Below, in pieces: positions 24,292 to 33,404 of a stretch of DNA of 41,055 nt. Source of the stretch: Microtetraspora sp. NBRC 16547 (GTDB lineage Bacteria > Actinomycetota > Actinomycetes > Streptosporangiales > Streptosporangiaceae); the NCBI RefSeq assembly GCF_030268965.1, contig NZ_BSSE01000042.1, positions 1 through 41,055 of the forward strand. Reading direction: 5' to 3'. Within the stretch, counting starts at the first letter, position 1; the number at the start of each line of letters is the position of its first letter. The notes beneath the pieces were generated by a model. The model was not told where the DNA came from and did not search any database. It was given only the letters and a program-made list of their open reading frames with translations. A program made the position numbers and the translations under genes.

Positions 24292-26535
24292 ATGTCGCAA
24301 CGGGTCCGCCGTACGGTTGTCGCCTTCATCTGCGTGGGCGCGGTGGTCGGTGTACTCGCCCCTGCGTGGGCGGGTACACCGATCACCACCGAGAATGTGC
24401 TGCGAGTCGTGCTGTTCGCGTTGCCGATCGCAGGGATCTACGCCATCAGCGCCACCGGCCTGGTCGTGATCCACTCGACGACCGGAATTTTCAACCTCGC
24501 ACAAGGTGCGATCGGCATGATGTGCGCGTTCCTGTTCTGGGAGCTGTCCGTCAACCAAGAGATGCCACGTTCGCTGGCCCTGATCCTCGTTCTGTTCGTC
24601 ATCGCACCGGCCATGGGACTGATCCTCGACCGGTTCCTCATGCGCCGGCTCGCAAGGGCCCCTCTGGCGACCCAACTGATCGGCACCGTCGGCCTGATGG
24701 CCGCCCTGCTAGGGATTGCGACCTGGATCTGGGATCCCAACCGCTCATACCCCATCGCACCGTTCGGCGGCGATGGCGGTGTCCGCATCGCCGGGGTCCT
24801 GCTCACCTGGCACCGCATCATCACCATTGGGGTCGCCATCGTGGTGGCGATCGCACTGCGCCACCTGATGCTGCATACCCGGCTCGGGGTCACCATGCGA
24901 GCGGTGGTCGATGACCCTGACCTGGCTGCCATGCACGGCGTGAAGCCCGGCAGAGTGTCGTCGATCTCGTGGATCATCGGGTGCATGTGTGCGGCCCTGG
25001 CGGGAATTCTCATCGCGCCGGAAATCGGCAATATGAGCGCTGAGACACTGTCGCTACTGATCATCGACTCGTTCGCCGCCGCCGTCATCGGCCGGCTGCG
25101 CAACCTGCCGATGACATACGTCGGGGCGCTCATGGTCGGTCTTGTCGTCACGTTCTCCACGACATTCCTCGACCTCGGACAACGCTGGTCGAAGCTGCCG
25201 ACCGTCCTCCCGGCTCTACTGTTGTTCGTCGCACTGCTGCTATTACCGCAGCAGAAGATCAACCTCGGACGCGTCGTCCGTACGTTCAAGATGGAAAACC
25301 AACCCAGCTGGCGCAGCGCCCTTGTCGCCGCGTTCGTCCTTGTCGGCGCCGCGGCCGTGGCCGCACCGCTGCTGTCGGATGTAAACGCCAGCAGACTCAC
25401 ATCCGGCATCGTCGTCGGCGTCATCCTGCTCGGTCTCGTGCCCCTCCTCGGTTGGGCGGGAATCCCGTTCTTTGCCCCATATGCGCTGGCTGGAGTGGGG
25501 GCATGGGCCACCTGGAGGTTCCAGGAATACATGCCCGGAGTCCTGGCCCTGGTCGTCGCCGGAGCGATCACGGGCATCGTCGGCATCATCGCCTCATTGC
25601 CCGCGCTCCGACTCCGAGGCCTGTACATGGCGCTCAGCTCGATCGCCTTTGCGCTGGTGATGACGAACCTCGTGTTCCTCCAACCGGAGATCTTCGGGCA
25701 GTACCGCCAGCTCGACCGGCCCTCGATCGTCGGCCTCGAGTTGGATTCACCGCAGGCCTTCGCCCTGTTCACCACCGTGATCTACGCAGTGATCGCCTTG
25801 GCCCTGACCTGGCTGCGCACGTCCCGCTTCGGGCGCCAGGTCGTCGCCATGCGAGACAGCGAGGCGGCGGCGTCCTGCCTCGGCATCAGCCTGCTGGAGA
25901 CGAAGGCCGCGGTCTTCGCCGTCGCCGGGATCGCCTCCGGGATCGGGGGTGGCCTGCTCGCGCTGAGCCAACGGTTCGCCAGCCAGGAGCAGTTCCCGAT
26001 GGTGGCCGGCCTCGCGCTCATCCTCACACTGGCGATCTGGGGGGTCGGGATGACCTCCGCGCCGATCATCGCCGGACTGACCATGGCGGCCTTGGTGATC
26101 ATTACCCACGACTGGGCCGAGGGTGGCTGGACCAACGCGCTCGAACTCGCCGGCCCGGGCCTGGCCGCGCTCGCACTCGTGAGCGCCCCGCGGGGTCAGA
26201 TCGTTCAGATCGTCGAGCATGCCAAGTACCACCCGCTGGCCACAGTTCTGCGGGTGGGTGCCCTGTTCGCTGGTGGCTTCATAGGTGTCCGGTTCAACCT
26301 GCCGGGTGCCGTGGGCTTCCTGCTGGCGATCCTGCTGTACCTGGTCGCGGATGTGCTCGGGTCGTTGATCTCCGAACGCCGCCGCCGAGCCACTGCGGGT
26401 GGCGTGCACGGAGACCCGGCAGCCAGCGGTGCGGACGGCGCAGCCGTCGGCATCACCGACCCCCTGACCAAGATCACTGCCCGTGCGCTGGACCGGCGAC
26501 TGGGGGTTTCGAACCTGGAGAAGGTGTTGCGATGA
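24292..26535 (+). CDS. Fused LivH-LivM-type ABC permease
   Basis: A 747-residue membrane protein combining both permease subunits of a branched-chain amino acid-type importer. The first half (about 1-340) has LivH features: LPIAGIYAISATGLVVIHSTTGIFNLAQGAIGMM near the start and GLVVTFSTTFL later. The second half (about 345-690) has LivM features: LPALRLRGLYMALSSIAFAL and SEAAASCLGISLLETKAAVFAVAGIASGIGGGLLAL, the coupling loop. Separate subunits are usual; fusions are known in actinobacteria. The cytoplasmic tail after residue 690 is hydrophilic. It lies 5 bp after the binding-protein gene and overlaps the ATPase gene by ATGA, so subunits are made together. Confidence 0.87.
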   Translation: MSQRVRRTVVAFICVGAVVGVLAPAWAGTPITTENVLRVVLFALPIAGIYAISATGLVVIHSTTGIFNLAQGAIGMMCAFLFWELSVNQEMPRSLALILVLFVIAPAMGLILDRFLMRRLARAPLATQLIGTVGLMAALLGIATWIWDPNRSYPIAPFGGDGGVRIAGVLLTWHRIITIGVAIVVAIALRHLMLHTRLGVTMRAVVDDPDLAAMHGVKPGRVSSISWIIGCMCAALAGILIAPEIGNMSAETLSLLIIDSFAAAVIGRLRNLPMTYVGALMVGLVVTFSTTFLDLGQRWSKLPTVLPALLLFVALLLLPQQKINLGRVVRTFKMENQPSWRSALVAAFVLVGAAAVAAPLLSDVNASRLTSGIVVGVILLGLVPLLGWAGIPFFAPYALAGVGAWATWRFQEYMPGVLALVVAGAITGIVGIIASLPALRLRGLYMALSSIAFALVMTNLVFLQPEIFGQYRQLDRPSIVGLELDSPQAFALFTTVIYAVIALALTWLRTSRFGRQVVAMRDSEAAASCLGISLLETKAAVFAVAGIASGIGGGLLALSQRFASQEQFPMVAGLALILTLAIWGVGMTSAPIIAGLTMAALVIITHDWAEGGWTNALELAGPGLAALALVSAPRGQIVQIVEHAKYHPLATVLRVGALFAGGFIGVRFNLPGAVGFLLAILLYLVADVLGSLISERRRRATAGGVHGDPAASGADGAAVGITDPLTKITARALDRRLGVSNLEKVLR

Positions 26536-27257
26536 CGCTGCTGGACGTCGACAACGTCACGGTGCGCTTCGGCGGTCTGGCCGCTGTCAGCGAGGTGTCG
26601 CTCTCGGTTCCGGAAGGGATCATCATGGGCATCATCGGCCCGAACGGCGCAGGCAAGACCACGCTGTTCAATGTCATCGCGGGCATCCAGGCCCCGACGA
26701 TCGGGCGGATCGCGCTGGCCGGCCGTGACGTGACCTCCATGCCACCGCACCATCGCGCACGCCGCGGGCTGGCACGCACCTTCCAGCGTCTCGAGGTGTT
26801 CGGCACCCTCACGGTGCGAGAGAACATTCTCGTGGCGGCCGACGCACGCCGCCGGTGGGAGCGGGGCGTCTCACCGCGCGTAGTTGCGGACGAGTTGCTC
26901 GAACGCATCCGACTGACCGATGTCGCCGCATCGACGGTAGACGCACTACCGACCGGCACGCAGCGACTCGTGGAGCTGGCACGGGCGCTGGCCGCAGGGC
27001 CGAAACTGCTCTTGCTCGACGAGGCGTCCTCGGGCCTGTCGAACTTCGACACCGACCGCATCTCATCTCTGCTCCGCGAACTGGTGGAGGCCGACGGGCT
27101 CACCATCGTGCTGGTCGAGCATGACATGCCGTTCGTCATGGGGCTGAGTGACCGCGTCGCCATGCTCGACCATGGCCGGTTGGTGGCGCAGGGGACACCC
27201 ACGGAGATCCAGGAGATGCCGGCCGTGCAAGAGGCCTACCTCGGAGTTCGCCGATGA
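26532..27257 (+). CDS. LivG-type ABC transporter ATPase
   Basis: First ATP-binding subunit of the Liv-type importer, 241 aa, at the inner face of the membrane. Walker A GPNGAGKT is at 36-43, Walker B LLLLDE ends in Asp163-Glu164, and the switch His is His197 in LVEHDM. The ABC signature reads LPTGTQR instead of the usual LSYGQQR, and the Walker B region reads DEASSGLS rather than DEPAAGL, an unusual but not clearly inactive set. The ATG lies in the stop of the permease gene and the stop overlaps the next ATPase start, so expression is coupled on both sides. Confidence 0.87.
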   Translation: MTLLDVDNVTVRFGGLAAVSEVSLSVPEGIIMGIIGPNGAGKTTLFNVIAGIQAPTIGRIALAGRDVTSMPPHHRARRGLARTFQRLEVFGTLTVRENILVAADARRRWERGVSPRVVADELLERIRLTDVAASTVDALPTGTQRLVELARALAAGPKLLLLDEASSGLSNFDTDRISSLLRELVEADGLTIVLVEHDMPFVMGLSDRVAMLDHGRLVAQGTPTEIQEMPAVQEAYLGVRR

Positions 27258-27958
27258 CCGCACCACTTCTGGAACTGCGCGGTGTCAGCGCAGCCTACGG
27301 ACAGATCGAAGTCCTGCACGGTATCGACCTGACTCTGCAGGCAGGCCAGGTCCTCACCGTGCTGGGTCCCAACGGAGCCGGCAAGACCTCGACGGTCAAG
27401 GTCATAGCCGGGCTGCTCACGCCGACGAACGGCAGAGTCGAACTCTGCGGCCGGGATGTCACCAGCGCGTCAGCTGATCAGCTCTCCCGAGCCGGGGTTT
27501 GTGTCGTACCCGAGGGTCGCGGCATCTTCCCTCGACTGAGCGTTGAGGAACACCTGAAGCTTTCGGCCTGGGGGGCCGAAGGACGGGAGGCACGCGTACA
27601 GATCTTCGACGCCTTCCCGCGCCTGTACGAGCGGCGCAAGCAACTCGCCGGAACCATGTCGGGAGGCGAGCAGCAGATGCTCGCGCTCTCCCGAGCGATC
27701 GCCCGACGGCCGGCACTGCTGGTTGTCGACGAGTTGTCGATGGGCCTGGCACCGCTGGTCGTCGAGCAGTTGTACGAGCACGTTCGCGCCATCGCGACGC
27801 AGGGCGTGTCGATCGTGCTCGTCGAGCAGTTCATCCACGACGTGCTTGGCATCGCCGACGTGGCGGTCGTCATGCAGAACGGAACCGTCGTCCGGAGCGG
27901 ACACCCCGACGACCTCGCAGAAGATCTCGCCGGGCTCTACCTAGCGGCAAGCCTCTAA
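27254..27958 (+). CDS. LivF-type ABC transporter ATPase
   Basis: Second ATP-binding subunit, 234 aa. Walker A GPNGAGKT is at 38-45, the signature is canonical (MSGGEQQ, 135-141), Walker B ends in Asp159-Glu160, and the LVEQF switch has Gln192, as is normal in LivF. The PEGRGIFPRLSVEEHL segment is characteristic of LivF. It overlaps livG by ATGA. The canonical signature here and the altered one in LivG suggest an asymmetric ATPase pair. Confidence 0.88.
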   Translation: MTAPLLELRGVSAAYGQIEVLHGIDLTLQAGQVLTVLGPNGAGKTSTVKVIAGLLTPTNGRVELCGRDVTSASADQLSRAGVCVVPEGRGIFPRLSVEEHLKLSAWGAEGREARVQIFDAFPRLYERRKQLAGTMSGGEQQMLALSRAIARRPALLVVDELSMGLAPLVVEQLYEHVRAIATQGVSIVLVEQFIHDVLGIADVAVVMQNGTVVRSGHPDDLAEDLAGLYLAASL

Positions 27959-27968
27959 CGGAGGAAAC

Positions 27969-28424
27969 ATGACCAGCGCCAAGCAGCCACTGACCGCCCG
28001 GACAACGGCTCCCGTCGTGAACGTCCCCACCGCACAATCTCCCAGCACGGACCCTTCACCAGGCGACGGCAGCATCATGTCCACCGCCGGGCGTGAAGCG
28101 TTCGAGGCCGAACTTTCCCGACTCAAGATCAGCAACAACAGCGGCCCGCTGGATAGCCGGTTCGCCACTGTCGGCCTAGTCGGCGCCGTGGCCGGACTGG
28201 TCGTCATCCTGGTCTGCTTCGTGCAGACCCAGGCCTTGAGCGACATCCGCGACCAGATGGAGATGCTCGTCCTCGCCCTGTTCGGGCTCGGGCTCGGCGT
28301 CCTCGGATCGGTCATCTATGCGCGGAACTCGATGACGAGGTTCATGCGCTACTGGCTGCTGCGGATCATCTACGAGCAGCGGCACCCCGCGTCGGGTTCG
28401 GACAACCACCAGATCGGAGCGTGA
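27969..28424 (+). CDS. Small two-helix membrane protein next to the importer
   Basis: No family recognised. The 151-residue product has a polar, Thr/Pro/Ser-rich N-terminal half (about 1-65). Two membrane helices follow (about FATVGLVGAVAGLVVILVCF and LVLALFGLGLGVLGSVIYA), then a short basic tail. GGAGGAAAC stands before the ATG, 10 bp after livF, and it is close to the synthetase gene. Position and topology suggest an accessory of the importer or a link between import and CoA activation at the membrane. This is inference from location. Confidence 0.68.
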   Translation: MTSAKQPLTARTTAPVVNVPTAQSPSTDPSPGDGSIMSTAGREAFEAELSRLKISNNSGPLDSRFATVGLVGAVAGLVVILVCFVQTQALSDIRDQMEMLVLALFGLGLGVLGSVIYARNSMTRFMRYWLLRIIYEQRHPASGSDNHQIGA

Positions 28425-28426
28425 GG

Positions 28427-30115
28427 ATGGATTTCGCCGGCACGCCCCCGGAGAGGCTCAGCGAGCTCGCCGCGAAGATCACGGCCCCTGGCATGTTGTT
28501 CGAGGTCACAGAGGAGGAGGTCCTCGGTCAGCGCATGCGGGTGTTCAAGAACAGGCATCGCTCTCTACGCGAGTTCCTCGGTGCTTCGCGCCGCTTTGGA
28601 ACCCGCACGTACCTCGTCGACGGCGACGTGCGGCTCGACTACGCGACCACCCTGGCCCAAGTTGACGCTCTCGCCTCCGCGCTGCGACGCGACTACGGAA
28701 TCCAGCCAGGCGACCGAGTCGCCATCTACGCCGCCAACCGGTGGGAATGGGTCGTCTCGTTCTGGGCCGTTGCCAGCGCCGGCGCCATTCCGGCCGCATT
28801 CAACAGCCTGTGGACCCGGGACGAGTACATCCACGCGGTGAACCTGACCACGCCGCGGCTGGTCATCGGCGACGCCCGACGGCTCGAGGGAGCGCGCTCC
28901 TCCGGCCTCGATACGCCGCTACTCGACATGGTCGAATTTCCGGGGATCGTGGCGCTCCACGCCGGCGAGCGTCCGGAGACGGTGCCAGTGGACGAGGACG
29001 ACCCCGCTCTGCTGATCTTCACCAGTGGTACGACGGGGCGATCGAAGGCGGTCATTATCTCGCACCGGAGCGCCTGCGGGTTCGTCCAGCTCAACCAGTT
29101 CGCCGAAGTGCGGGGGATGGTCCTGTTCGGCGCGCCCATCCCAAAGGTGGGCGACGAGCTGCCCCCGAGCGACGACGTCACGCTGACGACCGCCCCACTG
29201 TTCCACATGACGATGGTGCAGGGCGGGATAATGGCCCTGCTGGCGAAGGGAGCCGAACTCGTGCTCGTCCCAGGTCGCTTTGATCCCGAGCGGGTCCTGG
29301 CGACTATCGAGCGGGAACGGGTGACGTCGTGGTCGCCCCTCGGCAGTGCTGCGACGCGAGTGGCGAACTGTCCGGCGATAGAGCGGTACGACACCAGCAG
29401 TCTGCGGATCCTCGGGGTCGGCGGCGCGCCGGTGAGCCCGGCAGTACAGGACGGCCTGCGCCGTGCCTTCCCGAGCGCCTCCGCCCTGCTCGGCATGGGC
29501 TACACGAGCACCGAGGGCGGAGCGGTCATCGCGACCATCTCCGGACCCGAGTTCGCCCAGCACCCCCAGTCAACCGGGCGCATCACCTTCACCACCCAAG
29601 TGGAACTTCGTGACGTCGACGGACGGCCGGTGCCGGCGGGGCAGTACGGCGAGGTCCATGTACGGAGTCCCTACATCATGCTCGGCTACTGGAACGATCC
29701 CGAGGCCACGGCCCCAGCGATCAAGCCGGGTCGTTGGCTCGCGATGGGGGACATCGCCCGGTTCGAGGACGGCCTGCTCTACATCGACTCGCGAGCCAGG
29801 GACATGATCCTCGTGAGTGCCGAGAACGTGTCGCCGACCGAGGTGGAGTACGTTCTCGAGTCCCACCCTCGGGTCGTCGAGGCGGCGGTGTTCGCCGTCA
29901 ACGACGACATCACCGGAGACGCTGTGTGTGCCGTCTTGTCGGTCGGAGACATGGTGACGAGGGACGAGCTGACGGCTTGGTGTAGCGAGCGACTTGCCCG
30001 CTACAAGGTGCCCACCCGTTGGCACATCATCCAGAGGCCGCTGCCGCGGACCGCGAGCGGCAAGCTCGTCAAGCGGGAGTTGCGCCTGCAGGTCGAGAAG
30101 GGCGTGCTCGCCTAG
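28427..30115 (+). CDS. AMP-forming acyl-CoA synthetase
   Basis: Converts a carboxylic acid, ATP and CoA to the acyl-CoA. All adenylate-forming motifs are present: the P-loop TSGTTGRSK (199-207), GMGYTSTEGG, GDIARFEDGLLYIDSRARDMILVSAENVSPTEVE, and the C-terminal PRTASGKLVKREL with Lys546. Length (562 aa) is normal for FadD-like or medium/aryl-acid ligases; the specificity cannot be read. I use the ATG at 28427, seven bases after GGAG, rather than the GTG at 28421. It follows the two-helix protein directly, which fits uptake coupled to activation. A damaged fragment of a different synthetase lies at 20711. Confidence 0.88.
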   Translation: MDFAGTPPERLSELAAKITAPGMLFEVTEEEVLGQRMRVFKNRHRSLREFLGASRRFGTRTYLVDGDVRLDYATTLAQVDALASALRRDYGIQPGDRVAIYAANRWEWVVSFWAVASAGAIPAAFNSLWTRDEYIHAVNLTTPRLVIGDARRLEGARSSGLDTPLLDMVEFPGIVALHAGERPETVPVDEDDPALLIFTSGTTGRSKAVIISHRSACGFVQLNQFAEVRGMVLFGAPIPKVGDELPPSDDVTLTTAPLFHMTMVQGGIMALLAKGAELVLVPGRFDPERVLATIERERVTSWSPLGSAATRVANCPAIERYDTSSLRILGVGGAPVSPAVQDGLRRAFPSASALLGMGYTSTEGGAVIATISGPEFAQHPQSTGRITFTTQVELRDVDGRPVPAGQYGEVHVRSPYIMLGYWNDPEATAPAIKPGRWLAMGDIARFEDGLLYIDSRARDMILVSAENVSPTEVEYVLESHPRVVEAAVFAVNDDITGDAVCAVLSVGDMVTRDELTAWCSERLARYKVPTRWHIIQRPLPRTASGKLVKRELRLQVEKGVLA

Positions 30116-30151
30116 CCGCGACCGGACAGGCAGTGCGGCGCCCTTGACTCG

Positions 30152-30180
30152 TTGACAAGAACTAGATTCTAGATAGTGTC
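30152..30180 (+). promoter_or_regulatory. Promoter with operator in its spacer, amidohydrolase pair 2
   Basis: TTGACA at 30152-30157 is a consensus -35 box and is directly followed by AGAACTAGATTCT (30158-30170), the inverted form of the AGAATCTAG-type motif. TAGTGT at 30174-30179 is a possible -10 at 16 bp spacing. Transcription starting near 30186 would leave a leader of about 40 nt before the GTG at 30226. The layout matches 21847-21875. Confidence 0.65.
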
Positions 30181-30225
30181 GTGGCAGGGCTACGACAGTG
30201 GCGCACGACAGAGACAGAGGACGAC

Positions 30226-31395
30226 GTGAAACTCGACTACAAGCCGTTCGACGCGGACAACCACTACTACGAAGCGCTCGATGCCTTCACCCGCTACCAG
30301 GACAAGAAGATGGCCCGCCGTGGCGTCCGGGTTCTGCGAGACGGCAAGCGGGCGTACGTCCTGGTGGCCGACAAGGTGAATCACTTCATTCCCAACCCGA
30401 CCTTCGACCCCGTGATCGTTCCCGGGTCGGTCGAGTTGATGTTCCGTGGCGAGGCGCCAGCGGGACGGGCGCAGGTGGAACCCATTCACCCCGAGTACCA
30501 GAATCGCGACAGCCGCATCGAGGTCATGGACGAGCAGGGCCTGGCCGCGGTGCTGATGTTCCCGACCCAGGCCGTCGGTGTCGAGCAGGCCCTGAGACAC
30601 GACCCCGAGGCCACTATGCACTGCATCGGCGCCTTCAACCGCTGGCTCGAGGAGGACTGGGGCTTCTCGCACCAGAACCGCATCTTCGCGGCGCCACTGC
30701 TTTCCCTGGCCGATCCCGATGCGGCCCTCGTGGAACTGCAGTCACTGCTCGAACGGGGCGCCATGCTCATCCACATGCGTCCGGCACCGATTCCGTCGGT
30801 CGACGGGCCGCGGTCCTTCGGCCACCCCGCCAACGACCCGGTCTGGGCCGCGATCGCCGAAGCGGGCGTGCCCGTGGCGTTCCACCTGGGCGACAGCGGC
30901 TACCTGACATATTCCGCGGCGTGGGGCGGCGCCTCGGAGTTCGAGCCGTTCGGCAAGGTCGATCCACTCGACCAGATCCTCGTCGACGACCGGGCGATCT
31001 ATGACACCATGGCGTCGATGATCACGCACGGCGTGTTCCACCGCCACCCGACGCTGCGCGTCGCCAGCATTGAGAACGGCTCGGACTGGGTCGGGATTCT
31101 CGCCAAGCGCCTCCGCAAGCGGGCCAACCAGTACCCGGCTTGGTTCCCGGAGGACCCGTTGGAGGTCCTGCGCAACCATGTCTGGGTCTCGCCGTACTAC
31201 GAGGAGGACCTGACCAAGCTTGCCGAGACCATCGGGGTGGACAAGATCCTGTTCGGTTCGGACTGGCCGCATGGGGAGGGCCTGGCTGACCCCGTCAGCT
31301 TCACCAAGGACCTGACGGACTTCTCGGATGCCGACGTCCGCAAGGTGATGCGCGACAATGTGATCACCTACCTCGGCGTCGAGCCGGAGCTGTAG
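30226..31395 (+). CDS. Large amidohydrolase-superfamily protein (ACMSD-like), pair 2
   Basis: A 389-residue TIM-barrel metal-dependent enzyme, a paralogue of the protein at 17422. Metal motifs are D-A-D-N-H near the start (KPFDADNHYYEALDAF), the His in VAFHLGDSGYL, and the Asp in ILFGSDWPHGEG. The start GTG at 30226 has AGAGGA upstream; an earlier GTG at 30181 would lie at the expected transcription start and is rejected. In this copy the large gene comes first, the reverse of pair 1. It opens a run of closely spaced genes through 37058 (amidohydrolases, two acyl-CoA dehydrogenases, CoA-transferase), which ties the enzyme to CoA-thioester catabolism. Confidence 0.83.
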   Translation: MKLDYKPFDADNHYYEALDAFTRYQDKKMARRGVRVLRDGKRAYVLVADKVNHFIPNPTFDPVIVPGSVELMFRGEAPAGRAQVEPIHPEYQNRDSRIEVMDEQGLAAVLMFPTQAVGVEQALRHDPEATMHCIGAFNRWLEEDWGFSHQNRIFAAPLLSLADPDAALVELQSLLERGAMLIHMRPAPIPSVDGPRSFGHPANDPVWAAIAEAGVPVAFHLGDSGYLTYSAAWGGASEFEPFGKVDPLDQILVDDRAIYDTMASMITHGVFHRHPTLRVASIENGSDWVGILAKRLRKRANQYPAWFPEDPLEVLRNHVWVSPYYEEDLTKLAETIGVDKILFGSDWPHGEGLADPVSFTKDLTDFSDADVRKVMRDNVITYLGVEPEL

Positions 31396-31404
31396 GTCAC
31401 CAAG

Positions 31405-32277
31405 ATGGCGAAACGCGCACACGACTGCCTGATCAACGTCCATTTCGGCGACAGCGAACAGCCGACGTGGATGCACCGGGTCAAGAACGAATACTTCAAG
31501 CAGGACGATGCCATCTTCGGCAAGTGGGAACTGTCGCAAGTCCTCGACGAGATGGACGCGAACGGCGTCGAACGGGCGATCATCACCGGCAATGTCAACG
31601 ACCGGAACAGTTCGGCCATCGAGTTCGTCGAGGCCCGGCCGGACCGCTTCGCCCTGACGGCGGGAGGCCTCGACCTGCTGCACCCGATGCGGGCGCTCCG
31701 GCAGCTCGCGTCCTTCGTGTCCGACTATCCGGTCGTCGCCGCGGCGGCCGGCCCCGCATTCTGGGGCGACGGCCGATACCGTCCGGACGACGCCGTCTAC
31801 TACCCGCTGTACGTCAAATGCTGCGAGCTGGATCTGCCGCTGTGCATGAACGCCGGGCTGCCCGGGCCGCCGATTGCGGGGGAGGCGCAGAACCCGATCT
31901 ACTACGACCGGGTCATGGTCCGCTTCCCGGAGCTGAAGCTGTGCATGATCCACGGAGCCGACCCCTGGTGGGAGGTCGCCATCCGTCTCATGGTCAAATA
32001 TCCGAACCTGCACCTGATGACGTCGGCGTGGGCGCCGAAGTACCTTCCCGAGTCCTTGCTGCACTATATGCGGACCCGTGGCAAGACGAAGATCATCTTC
32101 GCTTCCGATGCCCCCGTCCTGTCCATCACGCGCACGGTCGGGGAGGCCGAGCGGCTCGACCTCCCGCCTGAGGTCCTGGACAACTATCTGTACGGCAACG
32201 CGCAGCGGTTCTTCTTCGACCGCCTGGAGAATCCGCCCGGCTCGCGCGGCCTCGATGCACAACCGGTGATGTCATGA
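31405..32277 (+). CDS. Small amidohydrolase-superfamily protein (ACMSD-like), pair 2
   Basis: A 290-residue paralogue of the protein at 16583. It keeps the N-terminal His (CLINVHFGD) that the other copy has lost, together with CMIHGADPWWEVAIRLM and IIFASDAPVLS, so its metal centre looks more complete. Shared blocks with the first copy include LLHYMRTRGK and DNYLYGNAQRFFF. It follows the large partner by 9 bp and overlaps the next gene by ATGA. The two proteins probably act together; whether as a heteromer or in consecutive steps is not known. Confidence 0.82.
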   Translation: MAKRAHDCLINVHFGDSEQPTWMHRVKNEYFKQDDAIFGKWELSQVLDEMDANGVERAIITGNVNDRNSSAIEFVEARPDRFALTAGGLDLLHPMRALRQLASFVSDYPVVAAAAGPAFWGDGRYRPDDAVYYPLYVKCCELDLPLCMNAGLPGPPIAGEAQNPIYYDRVMVRFPELKLCMIHGADPWWEVAIRLMVKYPNLHLMTSAWAPKYLPESLLHYMRTRGKTKIIFASDAPVLSITRTVGEAERLDLPPEVLDNYLYGNAQRFFFDRLENPPGSRGLDAQPVMS

Positions 32278-33404
32278 GTGTTCGTCTATTTCCGAAGCTG
32301 GATGAGAACCAGCGCCTGATGCTCGACGCGGTCGTCCGGCTCACCGAAGCCGGCTGTCCCCTGACCGGGGTGCGCGACCGCGCCGACGGTTCGGCCCCGA
32401 GCGACCCAGGTCTGCGTCGCACGCTCGCCGACGTCGGCTGCTATGGCCTGCTCAGCACGGAGGAGCTCGGAGGTGGCAGCGTGTCGGGCAACGGCGTCGT
32501 CGATGCCGCCCTGATCGCCGCGGAGCGGGGCGCTCGGTTGCAGCCGGGACCGTTCGTCGCCACCAGTGTGGTCGTCCACGCCCTTACGGTGGCAGGCGCC
32601 AACGCGCACCAGGCCGACGTGCTCACTTCGCTTATCGCCGGCGATGCCGCCGCGTCCTGGACGGTGGTCGACGCGGGCTCGCTGTCCGTACGGCGTCACG
32701 AGCAGGAGTGGGTGCTGTCCGGCACCGTCGCGGCGGTGCAGGACGCGGACGAGTGCGAGTGGCTGCTGATGACCCTCGCGCAGGACGGCAACCAGATCCT
32801 GATCCCGCTGGCGGCGGACGGGGCGAAGCTCGTGCCGCTGGAGCGGCTGGACGTGACCCATCGCTTCTTTGACGTGCATCTCGACGACGTCACCGTGCCG
32901 GTCGCGAACCTGCTGACCCCTGCGGGTTCGTCCCAGGACCTCGTGGATCGGCAGTTCTCTATCGCCGCGGTTCTGGCCGCCGCCGAGGCGGTCGGTGCGA
33001 TGGACAGCGATCTGAGGCTCGCGGTGGAGTACGCGAAGACTCGCATCGCGTTCGGTCGGCCGATCGGCTCCTTCCAGGCGGTGAAGCACCGGCTGGCGGA
33101 CACGAGCCTCATCGTGGAGATGGCCAAGGGAATCGTCGCGGCCGCCGCCGATGCCGTCGGTCGTGGCGCGGCGGACGGGGACGCGTTGGCCAGCGTGGCC
33201 AAGGCGTTCGTCAGCGAGCGGTCGATCGAAGCCGCGCACAACTGCTTCCAGGTCTTCGGTGGCATCGGCTTCACATGGGAGCACGACCAGCATCTGTTTC
33301 TACGGCGCCTTGCGTCGGACGCCTACCTTTTCGGGAGTCCGAACTGGCACCGCGATCGGCTCTGGAAGCACGCCGACACCGAATCCAGGAGAGCGCATGT
33401 CTGA
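32274..33404 (+). CDS. Acyl-CoA dehydrogenase, subunit A of a pair
   Basis: FAD-dependent acyl-CoA dehydrogenase-fold protein (376 aa). The C-terminal part has RIAFGRPIGSFQAVKHRLAD and NCFQVFGGIGFTWEHDQHLFLRR, the form found in one subunit of actinobacterial heterotetrameric enzymes for steroid-type side chains. The N-terminal half is divergent and lacks clear FAD-binding W-T or S-x-x-G-S-D motifs. It overlaps its neighbours on both sides (ATGA with the amidohydrolase, 8 bp with the second dehydrogenase), which supports a mixed alpha2beta2 enzyme. The actual acyl-CoA substrate is unknown. Confidence 0.85.
   Translation: MSVRLFPKLDENQRLMLDAVVRLTEAGCPLTGVRDRADGSAPSDPGLRRTLADVGCYGLLSTEELGGGSVSGNGVVDAALIAAERGARLQPGPFVATSVVVHALTVAGANAHQADVLTSLIAGDAAASWTVVDAGSLSVRRHEQEWVLSGTVAAVQDADECEWLLMTLAQDGNQILIPLAADGAKLVPLERLDVTHRFFDVHLDDVTVPVANLLTPAGSSQDLVDRQFSIAAVLAAAEAVGAMDSDLRLAVEYAKTRIAFGRPIGSFQAVKHRLADTSLIVEMAKGIVAAAADAVGRGAADGDALASVAKAFVSERSIEAAHNCFQVFGGIGFTWEHDQHLFLRRLASDAYLFGSPNWHRDRLWKHADTESRRAHV

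Noticed and set aside
25452-26531. Plus-strand extension of the LivG frame into the permease gene
   Set aside because: Overlaps the permease in another frame; the ATG at 26532 in the permease stop is the normal coupled start.
30742-32262. Minus-strand open frame of 506 codons opposite amidohydrolase pair 2
   Set aside because: Antisense shadow of high-GC coding sequence; the sense genes have clear family motifs.
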